A stretch of 64,000 bases of DNA from Mucilaginibacter jinjuensis (GTDB lineage Bacteria; Bacteroidota; Bacteroidia; Sphingobacteriales; Sphingobacteriaceae): assembly GCF_028596025.1 (NCBI RefSeq), contig NZ_CP117167.1, forward strand, positions 4,216,001 to 4,280,000, given 5' to 3'. Numbering within the stretch: the stretch's first letter is position 1; every line of letters begins with the position of its first letter. The position numbers and the translations under genes were made by a program. Shown piece after piece: positions 27,296 to 36,189 of this stretch. Below the pieces are notes generated by a model that was not told the origin of the DNA, made no database searches, and saw only the letters and a program-made list of their open reading frames with translations.

Positions 27296-27856
27296 TTATT
27301 CAGCAACTTCTGCTGCCGCAGCTTCATTCACATAATTTTCGGCAACTTGGGTCAATAAAGAGTCCGCATTTTTTTCTTCGGCTAAAGTTTCATCCAGTAA
27401 ACTTTGTGCTTCACTATAGCCTAATGTTCCGGCCAAAGTACGCAAGGTACCGTATGATGCTATTTCATAATGTTCCACCTTTTGCGCGGCAGAAATAATA
27501 GCAACATCGCGCACTTCAGTTCCTTTATCAGTATCTGATAATAATTCAGTGGCTTCCTTTAAAAGGCCTTCCATTGCCAGGCATTTTTTGGCTGTCGCTT
27601 TCTCATTAATAGAGGCAAAAACGCTTTCTAAACGGGTCACCTGGTTCTTGGTTTCTTCCAAATGCGTGGTGATCGTTTGTTTAAGATCTGCTGAGGTTGC
27701 GCCTTTAATCATTTTAGGCAAAGCAGCAGCCAGGTGCTTTTCAGCCCAATAGATGTCCTTTAATTCGTCAACAAATAATTCTTTTAAAGCGCTTTCGGCT
27801 TCTGCTGAACGGCTGGCAGCTACTGCGGCCGTTTTTTTGGTTGTTTTTGTAGGCAT
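27296..27856 (-). CDS. DUF892 (YciE/YciF-like) ferritin-like protein
   Basis: The 186-residue protein is a four-helix DUF892 protein: LKELFVDELKDIYWAEKHLA, then ETKNQVTRLESVFASI, KCLAMEGLLKEA, VEHYEIASYGTLRTLAGTLG and DETLAEEKNADSLLTQVAE. Conserved Glu and His residues in these helices form the putative di-iron site. The family is linked to stress and stationary phase; its substrate is unknown. It is 31 bases downstream of the helical-barrel gene, and the same domain recurs as the C-terminal third of the fusion at 31827-34124. Confidence 0.93.
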   Translation of the reverse strand: MPTKTTKKTAAVAASRSAEAESALKELFVDELKDIYWAEKHLAAALPKMIKGATSADLKQTITTHLEETKNQVTRLESVFASINEKATAKKCLAMEGLLKEATELLSDTDKGTEVRDVAIISAAQKVEHYEIASYGTLRTLAGTLGYSEAQSLLDETLAEEKNADSLLTQVAENYVNEAAAAEVAE

Positions 27857-27887
27857 GATGTTAATTTATTATAAGTATATAGATGTG

Positions 27888-30089
27888 TTATTTGTTCCAT
27901 TTTATTTTTACTTCTGCGCCGCCATTAATTTCATATTCCAAATGCCCGTCTTTACGCTTGGCGACCTTTGTCTCAACTTCATTGCATTTAAGCGTAAATA
28001 CAGGAAGGGTGATGTTCTTTTTAATAATCATTAGCCGGCAGGTTAGGCGCTCATCTCCTTTTACACTTAAAGAAAGGCTTCCTTTCCGGTGATGGTAGCG
28101 CGCAGATGGGTAGTCAACATATATTAGGAAGTCCTCCCCGGGTACCTGGTAGAAGTGCCGTGGTATAATACCAAAGGCCACGCCAGCTCCGTAAACTTCC
28201 TGACCAACCGTACCCGATTGCTCCCAGCCGTCATGGATATCCTCGATAGCAATCCAAAGCTTATGATCCACCTGCCCGGTCTTTATCTTGTCTGATAACA
28301 TTTCTTTAGGCAGGTTGGGCGGATAATAATATGGGGCGCGATTTAAGATATAGCGCAGAAATTCGGGGATTAGTAAATTAACTGACGGTAATATACCTTC
28401 ACCATCTGCGTATAATAAGAAGTTATGTAATGCGGCAAATACCTCTTGCTCCTCATACGCAGCCGTATAAGGCGCATCATTAAGCGGGAACATTGCAAAA
28501 AAGGTTGGATAATTTTTGGCGTAGCCATAATTGCAATCCCAAAGCTGGAAATTTTTACAAACATTTGCCAGGCATAAATAAGCCAGGTCAAGGTACTGCT
28601 GATCTTTCGTCTCTTTATACAACCAAAGCATGGCATTGGCTCCAAAAGCGGTATTGTTAGCTTGGTAAAATAAGTCGAAGCCTTTACCATGCAGGGTTTT
28701 CGCAGCTTTTTTTGCCTCCAGTAAATATTTGTTTTTTTTGGTCAGTTGCCAGGCGTGCAGCATCACCAGCGCGTATAAACCAGCCACGTCCCTTTCGCCT
28801 CCTTTTCCGGGAATGGTTTCCAATTTCACTACTTCAAGCGTAGCCATATTATACATTACCGGCCACTCGTAATTAAAGTGATGTGCCACGCGGATAGCAA
28901 AGTCCAGAGATCCCAGAAATAATTTCTCACATTGCTTATTCCCACGTAGGGCCATACGGCCCAGATTAAGCAACGGATGGTGCAAGTACCATGAATCCAT
29001 AACATTGGGCTTCAATTGCTCTTCATCACCACTCAGCTTGTCAGCCAGAGCCGGTAAAAAGCGCACAACTGTTTTTAGCTCGTTACTGTAAAAAGCATCT
29101 AATCCGTTTAATATCTTTTGCATCGCCGGCAAGTCGCTCCCCTTCCAATCATAATAATCTGCCAACGGCAGCAATACCGCCAGTTGCACCATTAGTTCGG
29201 GTGGGGTATCATAGTCGGCTACGTAAGCGTTTAGATAATCTTGCTCAGCGCCGTGCGACCAGCACCCATGGCTAAACTCCAGATCGTTCAATCCCTGGTC
29301 TACCATATCGGGCCAGGAATAATAAGTGGTAGCCGGTTTAGGCATGTGCAGATAAATATCTGCCAGCAGGTCGAGGAATTGTTTAGCCTGGGCGGCTTCG
29401 TCTTTTGGATGTTCAGGACTAAAGGCAATAAACGCATCTGACAGTACCATATCTTGATGCGCTGGTATAGGTTTATCTTTAAGTGTAGGCGGTAAAGCAA
29501 AGCCCAGTTCAGGCCAGCTACCGCCAACTGAATTACCCAAAGTTGTTTCAGTTGCCTCGGCGTAATCATTCAGCGCGGTAAGATTTTGAAAATACAATAA
29601 TGAGCCTGATTTTGGTTTATCCAAGGTGATATATTGCAAGCCCGAACGTGTGCCCACCTGGCTAACCAATACGGTTCCCTCTGGATCGGCCGTGTTCCCT
29701 TCAGGTCCCGTAATAACCATATCCCTTGGCCAAAAAGGAACTAAAAGCGATTCATCTGTTTTTAGGGTAGTGATGTAACGAAAAAGAGGCTTCTTAAGAT
29801 CAGGAATTTCTAGTTTTACCTGATATTTTCCAATACCCGAAGTTAAATTTATCACTAAGCCATTATCATACCTGGTTATTTTACCTAATGTTAAATGATC
29901 ATTAGGAGCATACGCCGGGCGTAAAACGATCTGTATCCCTTTAGGGCACCTTACTGCTATCCAAAGTGAATTATAAAGGTTGTATATCTTGATCTGGTAG
30001 CCTGCAATCGCGTAAGTGGCCAATGCCGGCAGGTTTTGGTCATTGAAATGGTTTTTAACTGCTCTTGCCCAGGGTGATAGTGCATTCAT
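27888..30089 (-). CDS. Large helical-barrel protein, glycosidase-like, function unknown
   Basis: From the Met at 30089 (MNALSPWARAVKNHF) the protein has 733 residues; an upstream Met at 30149 would add 20 residues of poor quality. Residues about 1-190 look like a beta-sandwich. Residues about 240-600 have repeated paired helices, as in (alpha/alpha)6-barrel glycosidases and related enzymes (WSHGAEQDYLNAYVAD, DVAGLYALVMLHAWQLTKK, AMLWLYKETKDQQYLDLAY). The rest is beta-rich. There is no signal peptide. I cannot name a substrate. It is the first gene of a pair with DUF892 and faces Mn catalase, suggesting a stress context. Confidence 0.7.
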   Translation of the reverse strand: MNALSPWARAVKNHFNDQNLPALATYAIAGYQIKIYNLYNSLWIAVRCPKGIQIVLRPAYAPNDHLTLGKITRYDNGLVINLTSGIGKYQVKLEIPDLKKPLFRYITTLKTDESLLVPFWPRDMVITGPEGNTADPEGTVLVSQVGTRSGLQYITLDKPKSGSLLYFQNLTALNDYAEATETTLGNSVGGSWPELGFALPPTLKDKPIPAHQDMVLSDAFIAFSPEHPKDEAAQAKQFLDLLADIYLHMPKPATTYYSWPDMVDQGLNDLEFSHGCWSHGAEQDYLNAYVADYDTPPELMVQLAVLLPLADYYDWKGSDLPAMQKILNGLDAFYSNELKTVVRFLPALADKLSGDEEQLKPNVMDSWYLHHPLLNLGRMALRGNKQCEKLFLGSLDFAIRVAHHFNYEWPVMYNMATLEVVKLETIPGKGGERDVAGLYALVMLHAWQLTKKNKYLLEAKKAAKTLHGKGFDLFYQANNTAFGANAMLWLYKETKDQQYLDLAYLCLANVCKNFQLWDCNYGYAKNYPTFFAMFPLNDAPYTAAYEEQEVFAALHNFLLYADGEGILPSVNLLIPEFLRYILNRAPYYYPPNLPKEMLSDKIKTGQVDHKLWIAIEDIHDGWEQSGTVGQEVYGAGVAFGIIPRHFYQVPGEDFLIYVDYPSARYHHRKGSLSLSVKGDERLTCRLMIIKKNITLPVFTLKCNEVETKVAKRKDGHLEYEINGGAEVKIKWNK

Positions 30090-30526
30090 TGTAAAAAGCT
30101 TTATTGTAAAACAAGAATCATTACACCGAGAACGCGTCGGTAGCGCCATTAAAATCGTGTAGCAATAACTTCCTGCTTTCCTATTTGTTTTTAGTTAAAA
30201 ATTTTATTTAATAAGACATCGTATTTAAACCAGGAAATTATCTGGTTGAACCACTCAAGCCTGGCTGGCGATATATTACAGCGCACATGCTGCAAATCAA
30301 TACTGCCTGATGTAAAAGGTGACGAGATTGTAGTATTACTATAGCACGGCTGATGAGTTTGTTTGGGCGCGCGATTCTCTACTTTATAAATATTGAAAAA
30401 TATGAAATAATATTAACCATAGGTTGAAACATTTCTACATACTATAAGTTGTAATAGCACACACACGATAACCATTATTCAAGCTACTTACTTAACAGAC
30501 CTACTACATCTTTAAAAAATAAATTT
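30090..30526. promoter_or_regulatory. Divergent promoter region of the stress cluster
   Basis: About 440 bases lie between the divergent helical-barrel and Mn catalase genes. A small aaccag/ctggtt hairpin is at 30228-30247. No gene is visible; promoters for both directions are expected. Confidence 0.4.
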
Positions 30527-31474
30527 ATGTTTCACCACGTTAAATCACTACAATTTAATGCCAGGGTTTCACGCCCTGACCCGCGCTTTGCTAACCTTTT
30601 ACTGGAGCAATTCGGCGGCGAAAATGGTGAGCTGGCCGCAGCCATGCAATACTTTACCCAGGCATTTGGCGCAAAGGTGCCGCACCCGGACAAATATGAT
30701 ATGCTGATGGATATCGCAACCGAAGAATTCAGTCACCTGGAGATTGTCGGCGCAACCATTCAGATGTTGTTAAAGGGCGTTAATGGCGAGCTAAAAGATG
30801 CCGCTGAACAAACAGACTTCATGGTAGCTATGAATGGCAAAGCCGAAAAAGAGAGCGTGATCCATGCTGCATTAACCGCTAATCCGCAATTCCCGATCAT
30901 TACTGGCGGCGGACCGACACCACGCAATAGCCAGGGTGTGCCATGGTGCGCGTCCTACATCAATTCAAACGGTGATCTTACAGTTGATTTGAGGAGCAAT
31001 TTGGCTTCTGAATCGAGAGCAAAACTGGTATATGAGCACTTAATGAAATTTACCGATGACCCGTATGTTAAAGAGACGCTATCGTTTTTAATGACCCGTG
31101 AAGTAACGCACTATAAAATGTTTGAAGCTGCTTTAGACAGCATCCAGCCTAACTTCCCGCCGGCAGTATTAGCCGCCGATCCGCGTTATTTGCAGAACGT
31201 TTATAACTTATCTGAAGGCACGGTACGCGGCCCATGGAATGAAGGCGAAATTAAGGGCATGGGTAAAGAATTTATCTATGTTGAAAACCCTTTACAGCAA
31301 GTTCAGGAAACAGAAGGCCAAACCAAGCTACCCGGTAATTTTAGCAAAGAACTTAAGGCCAGCGAAAAGCTAAACAAGGAAATGAGCGAAGTAAAAAGCG
31401 CGGAAGTTAAAAATGCGGAACCCGAAGGTGTTGCGCAATGGAGTACTTACAGTGAAAACACTACTAAAGCTTAA
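30527..31474 (+). CDS. Manganese catalase
   Basis: The 315-residue protein is a non-heme, di-manganese catalase. The ferritin-like ligand motifs are present: GGENGELAAAMQYF (Glu35), IATEEFSHLEIVG (Glu66/67, His70), LASESRAKLVYEHL and TREVTHYKMFEAAL. It disproportionates hydrogen peroxide in the cytoplasm. The family-typical substrate-channel part GVPWCASYINSNGDLTVDL is intact. The C-terminal 45 residues are a charged Lys/Glu/Ala tail. Its stop overlaps the ATG of the next small gene by one base (TAATG). Confidence 0.95.
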   Translation: MFHHVKSLQFNARVSRPDPRFANLLLEQFGGENGELAAAMQYFTQAFGAKVPHPDKYDMLMDIATEEFSHLEIVGATIQMLLKGVNGELKDAAEQTDFMVAMNGKAEKESVIHAALTANPQFPIITGGGPTPRNSQGVPWCASYINSNGDLTVDLRSNLASESRAKLVYEHLMKFTDDPYVKETLSFLMTREVTHYKMFEAALDSIQPNFPPAVLAADPRYLQNVYNLSEGTVRGPWNEGEIKGMGKEFIYVENPLQQVQETEGQTKLPGNFSKELKASEKLNKEMSEVKSAEVKNAEPEGVAQWSTYSENTTKA

Positions 31475-31744
31475 TGAAACCAGTTAAAATAATAAATAAC
31501 GGGAGCCTTGTGCTCCTGTTATTTACACTGTTTTTTAGTGCTTATGATTCAAATGCCAGCCAAAAAACAGATTGGCAATAGCCAGGATACAACGAGTGTA
31601 AATAAAAGCGGCGGTCCAGCAATACGCGATACAGCGACTATTACTAAAGACCGCAGGGATTCGGCTAATCTGCCTGCTAAATCAAACTCAGCCAAAGGCA
31701 ATGCAGATCCTACAGGCCATATAAGCCCTAAATCAAATAATTGA
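31474..31744 (+). pseudogene. Small exported protein split by a one-base frameshift at an A6 run
   Basis: The ATG at 31474 overlaps the catalase stop and encodes a signal-peptide-like start (MKPVKIINNGSLVLLLFTLF, then FSAYDSNASQK). That frame stops at 31579-31581. The continuation KQIGNSQDTTSVNKSGG to HISPKSNN at 31744 is open in the next frame. The frames meet at six As (31562-31567). Five As would give one uninterrupted 89-codon gene (ASQKQIGNSQ). It is a frameshifted gene, a sequencing error, or a slippage site. The mature part is Ser/Lys/Asp-rich and of unknown function. Confidence 0.6.
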
Positions 31745-31826
31745 GATGCTACTCCCACCTTTTGGAATGACTAACAACTGTTATTCTGGCTGAAGTATAA
31801 TAATATTAACACCTTAACATACTGAT

Positions 31827-34124
31827 ATGGAACCACATGAAACAAACCGGGTCAAACAGATCCATACCGATTTTAAGCAAAGCATCTGGCTGGATTTTAT
31901 AGACCGCGAGATTATGCGTTCGGGCAAACTTCAAAAATTAATTGATGAAGATGATATCAGGGGCGTTACCTCTAATCCTGCAATTTTTGAGCAGGCTATT
32001 AGTGCAAGCGCAGATTATGATGCAGACATTCTTGAACTTTCTAAAACCAACACAGACCCCGAATACATTTTTTTCCAGCTGGCAATCAATGACATTCAAA
32101 AAGCTGCTGATTTGTTCCTGCCTATATATAATGAAGAGGTTAACGGTGCTGATGGTTATGTGAGCCTGGAGGTATCGCCACTATTAGCATTGAATGAAAC
32201 TGGTACAATTAAACAAACTCGTGAGCTCTGGCAACAAGTATCACGCAAAAATGTAATGATTAAAATACCTGGCACTTTACCATGCTTACCTGCGATACGC
32301 GCGACAATTAGTGAGGGTATCAATATTAATGTAACCCTGCTATTCGGCCTCGAACGATATGAAGCCGTGGCTAATGCCTATATAGAAGGACTGGAAGATC
32401 GCCTGGCATCGGGACAGGATATTAGCAAGATTGCCTCTGTTGCCAGTTTCTTCCTGAGCAGGATAGATCTATTGGTTGACCCGCTGCTAAGTGATAAAGG
32501 GCATAACGAATTAAAAGGCGAAGCTGCAATTGCCGCAGCTAAAGCAGCTTATGCGTTGTATCGACGGATTTTTAGTGGAGATCGCTGGCAAAAACTTGCT
32601 GATGCAGGTGCCAAACCCCAGCGTTTACTTTGGGCCAGTACCGGTAATAAAAATCCTGCCTATCGCGATACACGGTATATAGAAGAATTAATAGGCCCAA
32701 ACACAGTAAATACCGCACCTCTTGCTACAATTGAAGCTTTTCGCGACCATGGCAATGCATCAGCCCGCCTGGAAGCCGGCCCTGAACGAGCCATTTATTT
32801 ATTGGAAGCCTTGGCTACTGCCGGGATAAATATGACGGCAATTGCACTACAGTTGGAGATAGAAGGCATTCATAAGTTTGAAGCACCTTATCAAAAATTA
32901 TTAGTGGCAATAACAGATAAAATAAACACAAACAAAACAGATAAACAAAAACCTATGGAAATCTCTGAAAATACGATGGATGTGATCAATGATCTCATCG
33001 AAATTAATAATGACCGGGTAGAAGGCTTTGAAAAGGCAGCGAGGGATCTTGAAGATCATGACAGTGGCCTGAACATGATATTTAAAAAACTGGCAAATGA
33101 AAGTCGGGAGAACGCCACTGTATTAACCGAAATTGCTCAAAACAACGGGCAGGCTCCGGTAGATGGCACCAGCACCTCGGGGGTATTACACCGTGCCTGG
33201 CTTGATGTAAAATCAGTTTTTACCGGAGGCGATGCCAAGTCGATACTGGATGAATGCGAACGCGGTGAAGATGCCATTAAAGATGCCTATAGCACCGCCC
33301 TTAGTACAGAACACGAAATTGGCTACGAATTACAAGCCATTTTGCAGAAACAACAAATGGGTATTGTTGCCGGTCATGATCTGATTAAATCCCTGCGTAA
33401 CCAGTATGATGACGATGAAGATAGTAACGAGGCTAATGCGGCTGAACCGGTTTCCCTTATCGGTGGTCCATCAGTAGATCCAGCTGGGCAAGGCTTTTCA
33501 GCGCAACCCAATTTTGAAGTAGCAGCTGACGAATATAATGAAAATCCAACCTACCAGCCTGAACCCGAAAGTAATTCACAAGAATCCGAATGGCAGAATG
33601 AGCAGATGGCATCGTCAGGTGATTCAAAATTGATGGAGTTTTTTATTAACGAGCTACAGGACCTGTTATGGGCAGAGCGTGAATTGGTGGAAACTTTACC
33701 AGCAATGGCCGAAGCTGCTACTTCGCCCGAGTTAAAAGCCGCCTTTGAAATGCACCTGACGGAAACCGAAAGCCATGTTAAGCGTTTGGAGCAAATATTT
33801 GGCGTGCTTGGTTTAGAACCCGAAAGCCGCAAATGCGAAGCTATGGCGGGCATACTTGACGAAGGTGAAGAAATAATTGATGCCACGGAGGAGGGAACCG
33901 CCCAACGTGACGTAGGATTAATATTTGCCGGGCAAAAAGCGGAGCATTATGAGATCGCTTCTTATGGCGGCATGATCGCGTTAGCTAAAACGCTGGGATA
34001 TTATGAGATAGCTGAAACTTTGGTACTGACGCTTAATGAAGAAAAAACCGCCGACAGCAAACTAACCGAAATTGCCGAATCTCAGGCTAACTATGCTGCG
34101 AGCACAGAGTCTGCGGAAGACTAA
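31827..34124 (+). CDS. Transaldolase-DUF2383-DUF892 triple fusion
   Basis: The 765-residue protein has three domains. Residues about 15-365 are a transaldolase of the longer (actinobacterial/cyanobacterial) type, with GVTSNPAIFEQAI, the Schiff-base lysine Lys146 in VMIKIPGT, and VASFFLSRIDLLVD. Residues about 377-526 are a DUF2383 (PA2169-like) helical bundle beginning at Met377 (MEISENTMDVINDLIEINND). An acidic, Asn/Gln/Glu-rich linker (about 527-600) leads to a DUF892 ferritin-like domain (about 601-755; KLMEFFINELQDLLWAEREL, AEHYEIASYGG). The frame is open throughout. It sits after Mn catalase and appears to join pentose-phosphate carbon flow with ferritin-like stress domains. A strong terminator follows. 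Confidence 0.9.
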   Translation: MEPHETNRVKQIHTDFKQSIWLDFIDREIMRSGKLQKLIDEDDIRGVTSNPAIFEQAISASADYDADILELSKTNTDPEYIFFQLAINDIQKAADLFLPIYNEEVNGADGYVSLEVSPLLALNETGTIKQTRELWQQVSRKNVMIKIPGTLPCLPAIRATISEGININVTLLFGLERYEAVANAYIEGLEDRLASGQDISKIASVASFFLSRIDLLVDPLLSDKGHNELKGEAAIAAAKAAYALYRRIFSGDRWQKLADAGAKPQRLLWASTGNKNPAYRDTRYIEELIGPNTVNTAPLATIEAFRDHGNASARLEAGPERAIYLLEALATAGINMTAIALQLEIEGIHKFEAPYQKLLVAITDKINTNKTDKQKPMEISENTMDVINDLIEINNDRVEGFEKAARDLEDHDSGLNMIFKKLANESRENATVLTEIAQNNGQAPVDGTSTSGVLHRAWLDVKSVFTGGDAKSILDECERGEDAIKDAYSTALSTEHEIGYELQAILQKQQMGIVAGHDLIKSLRNQYDDDEDSNEANAAEPVSLIGGPSVDPAGQGFSAQPNFEVAADEYNENPTYQPEPESNSQESEWQNEQMASSGDSKLMEFFINELQDLLWAERELVETLPAMAEAATSPELKAAFEMHLTETESHVKRLEQIFGVLGLEPESRKCEAMAGILDEGEEIIDATEEGTAQRDVGLIFAGQKAEHYEIASYGGMIALAKTLGYYEIAETLVLTLNEEKTADSKLTEIAESQANYAASTESAED

Positions 34125-34179
34125 TCTTTAACTAAGCATATATTTTTGCATCTGTGCAAGCTAATACTTAAATATAATA

Positions 34180-34210
34180 AACACAGCCGCCCAGAATAGG
34201 TGGCTGTGTT
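34180..34210 (+). terminator. Terminator of the fusion gene
   Basis: A 12-bp stem (34180-34191 with 34199-34210, one G-T pair) lies 56 bases after the stop. Confidence 0.7.
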
Positions 34211-34636
34211 AGTATAATTCTGAGCGAATACTGAAAGTAAAAACATTTGAATATACTTGTTGTTCAATCGACTATCATACCAAAGCCCAAACAGCCTATT
34301 CCTATTTAGGGTTTTGAGAATTGTCTATTCTGTTGAGGCTTTACACGCACAGCAGGAATTTCAGGTGGCGGCTTATTCTCAGGGGAAGACAGTTGAAGAA
34401 CTTTTACGTCTGAAGCCGAATTTAACCATGAAGTGTTACCTGGTATTAACGGGCATATTCTATCTATCAAAATAAAATTGAACCAGGAAAGTAAAAACAC
34501 CTACTATAGTTATTTCAGTCCCGATCAATTATAGAGGTAACTTCATTTTGTGAAGTAAAACAGTTTCTGACCAAGCCATTTGAACATCCGCTACTACTAA
34601 TGCTCTTAGTGTCTAAATTACGCTGTAATAATTAAT
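34211..34636. other. Intergenic region, no intact gene
   Basis: This is mostly AT-rich, with short peptide-like stretches in several broken frames (for example EFNHEVLPGINGH). They may be the decayed end of a gene, but no family is recognisable. The minus-strand stressosome operon ends just to the right. Confidence 0.4.
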
Positions 34637-34999
34637 CTATTTGCTGAGGCAATTAGCTACCGTTTGTTTCAAAACGTCTATATCAAAAGGCTTGGGTAGG
34701 TAAAGGTCGGCCCCTGCGGTGGCGGCCAGTTGTTCAATATCACTATTCGCGGAAAAATAAATGACCGGGATGGTTTTTAAGATGGGATCGGCCTTGATCT
34801 GCCGTGTGGCTATCACTCCGCCTTCATCAGGTATCCAATTGTCCATTAGTATCACATCAGGTTTGTAAGTATGGATACGGGCTATAATATCGCTACAATC
34901 AGAAAATGTTTTAACAACCCACGCCTCTTCTTCCAATACAAAAGTACAGATAGACTGAATGTCTTCGTCATCATCAAAAATCATAATTTTCTTACTCAT
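34637..34999 (-). CDS. Receiver-only response regulator, last gene of the stressosome operon
   Basis: The 120-residue receiver domain has an acidic cluster DDDED (residues 9-13), phosphoacceptor Asp53 (VILMDNWIPDEGG), a switch Ser in VIYFSANS and Lys in LYLPKPFD. There is no output domain. Its start overlaps the stop of the upstream kinase by four bases (ATGA type), so the two are translationally coupled and likely cognate. Confidence 0.92.
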   Translation of the reverse strand: MSKKIMIFDDDEDIQSICTFVLEEEAWVVKTFSDCSDIIARIHTYKPDVILMDNWIPDEGGVIATRQIKADPILKTIPVIYFSANSDIEQLAATAGADLYLPKPFDIDVLKQTVANCLSK

Positions 35000-36189
35000 A
35001 TAGCTAAAGGTATTGTTAAGTAAAAAGTAGACCCAATCCCTTCAATGCTCTGCACCCAAATTTTACCCTGATGATCATTAACGATTTTGGAAGTAATAAA
35101 TAAACCCATACCCAAACCGGTATGGCTTTTCAAAACATCTTTGGCCCGATAGAATTTATCAAATACCGATGTCATGGTTTCAGGTGTCATGCCTCTGCCC
35201 TGATCAGTCACACTAATAGTGGCCAGGCCATCATCTAATAACAATGTGCTAATAGCTATATCTGTGTTCCGTTCTGAATACTTAGCGGCGTTACCCAGCA
35301 AATTTGCGAACACCTGTTCCATTCTTAATTCATCTATCAAAACTTCAGCATCGGTTGAAAAGTTAGTAGTAAATGTATGGTACGGCAAAATCTGCCGCAT
35401 CACATCTACTTGCCGGTGTAAAAAACCATTTAAGCTAACCGGCTCAATTTGATATTGCAAATTACCATTCTCTATTTTAGAAATATCCAGCAATTGCTGC
35501 ACCAGTGTCATTAGTTTGGTAGATTGCATGTCAATTTTGCCGAGTAATTCTCTCAAATGATCGCTCACCGGCTCTTTAGTTGCCCTTGCCATTTGCGTAT
35601 AGGCTTTCAAAATGGTCATTGGCGTTTTGATCTCATGACTGGCGACAGAAATAAACTCCGTCTTTTTCTCATCGATCATCCTGGATTGCTGTATTTGGGC
35701 TTCCTGCTCGCTGGCCAATCTGTTCAGACTAACATTGCGTTGTTTAATCTCTTCGTAAGCATTTAATGGAGATGCTTCCTCAAAATCCTTCTTTAAAGCA
35801 CTGATCTTTACCGGATCAAGTTTAAGTGAACGGGGCAGGCCGATCTTCATCGTGATCATATTACCGCTTTCTGTTTCTGATAATTCAAACTCCGGAACTA
35901 ACTTTTGTGCGTAATAAAACCCGGCATCACCATTGGTAAAACGGATGCTGCTGTCGAATGCAACAGTCGCCATTAAACTATAACGTGTTTGGTTTTGCTC
36001 CAATCCAATAGCCAGCAAACCGTCATCAGTGTGCTCTATCACTGTCCGGGCGATCTCCGAAACTGCGGTCGCAAAAGTGGTTTGTGTTGCTAAGGTTAAA
36101 CCCAGCTTCTCAGCTACCCGCATTGACCTTTTGTGGGCCAAAACGAGATCCATCTCATTTTCTAAAGAAATTAATACGACTTTGATCAT
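34996..36189 (-). CDS. Sensor histidine kinase with degenerate RsbT-like N-terminal domain
   Basis: The 397-residue protein has no membrane segment. Residues about 1-130 align in pattern with RsbT-type ATPases (LATQTTFATAVSEIARTVIE), but the N-box Asn is missing (RTVIEHTDDG) and no G1 or G2 glycine motif is visible, so this part is probably inactive. A helix (about 140-170) leads to a HisKA domain with His185 (SVASHEIKTPM). A complete HATPase domain follows: NLLGNAAKYS, DQGRGM, DKFYRAK, GLGMGLF. It overlaps both neighbours by four bases. It probably reads the stressosome state and phosphorylates the adjacent response regulator. Confidence 0.9.
   Translation of the reverse strand: MIKVVLISLENEMDLVLAHKRSMRVAEKLGLTLATQTTFATAVSEIARTVIEHTDDGLLAIGLEQNQTRYSLMATVAFDSSIRFTNGDAGFYYAQKLVPEFELSETESGNMITMKIGLPRSLKLDPVKISALKKDFEEASPLNAYEEIKQRNVSLNRLASEQEAQIQQSRMIDEKKTEFISVASHEIKTPMTILKAYTQMARATKEPVSDHLRELLGKIDMQSTKLMTLVQQLLDISKIENGNLQYQIEPVSLNGFLHRQVDVMRQILPYHTFTTNFSTDAEVLIDELRMEQVFANLLGNAAKYSERNTDIAISTLLLDDGLATISVTDQGRGMTPETMTSVFDKFYRAKDVLKSHTGLGMGLFITSKIVNDHQGKIWVQSIEGIGSTFYLTIPLAI

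Noticed and set aside
30228..30247. Small inverted repeat upstream of Mn catalase as an operator
   Set aside because: Arms of six bases in AT-rich DNA are not enough, and no regulator gene is adjacent.
33551..33886. Minus-strand 111-codon frame opposite the DUF892 part of the fusion
   Set aside because: It is an antisense shadow of a clear DUF892 domain; its Ser-rich composition is what a reverse read of Glu/Ala codons gives.
34257..34600. Possible degenerate receiver domain (FLTKPFE at about 34569-34589)
   Set aside because: Only one short motif matches; no phosphoacceptor segment or continuous frame supports it.
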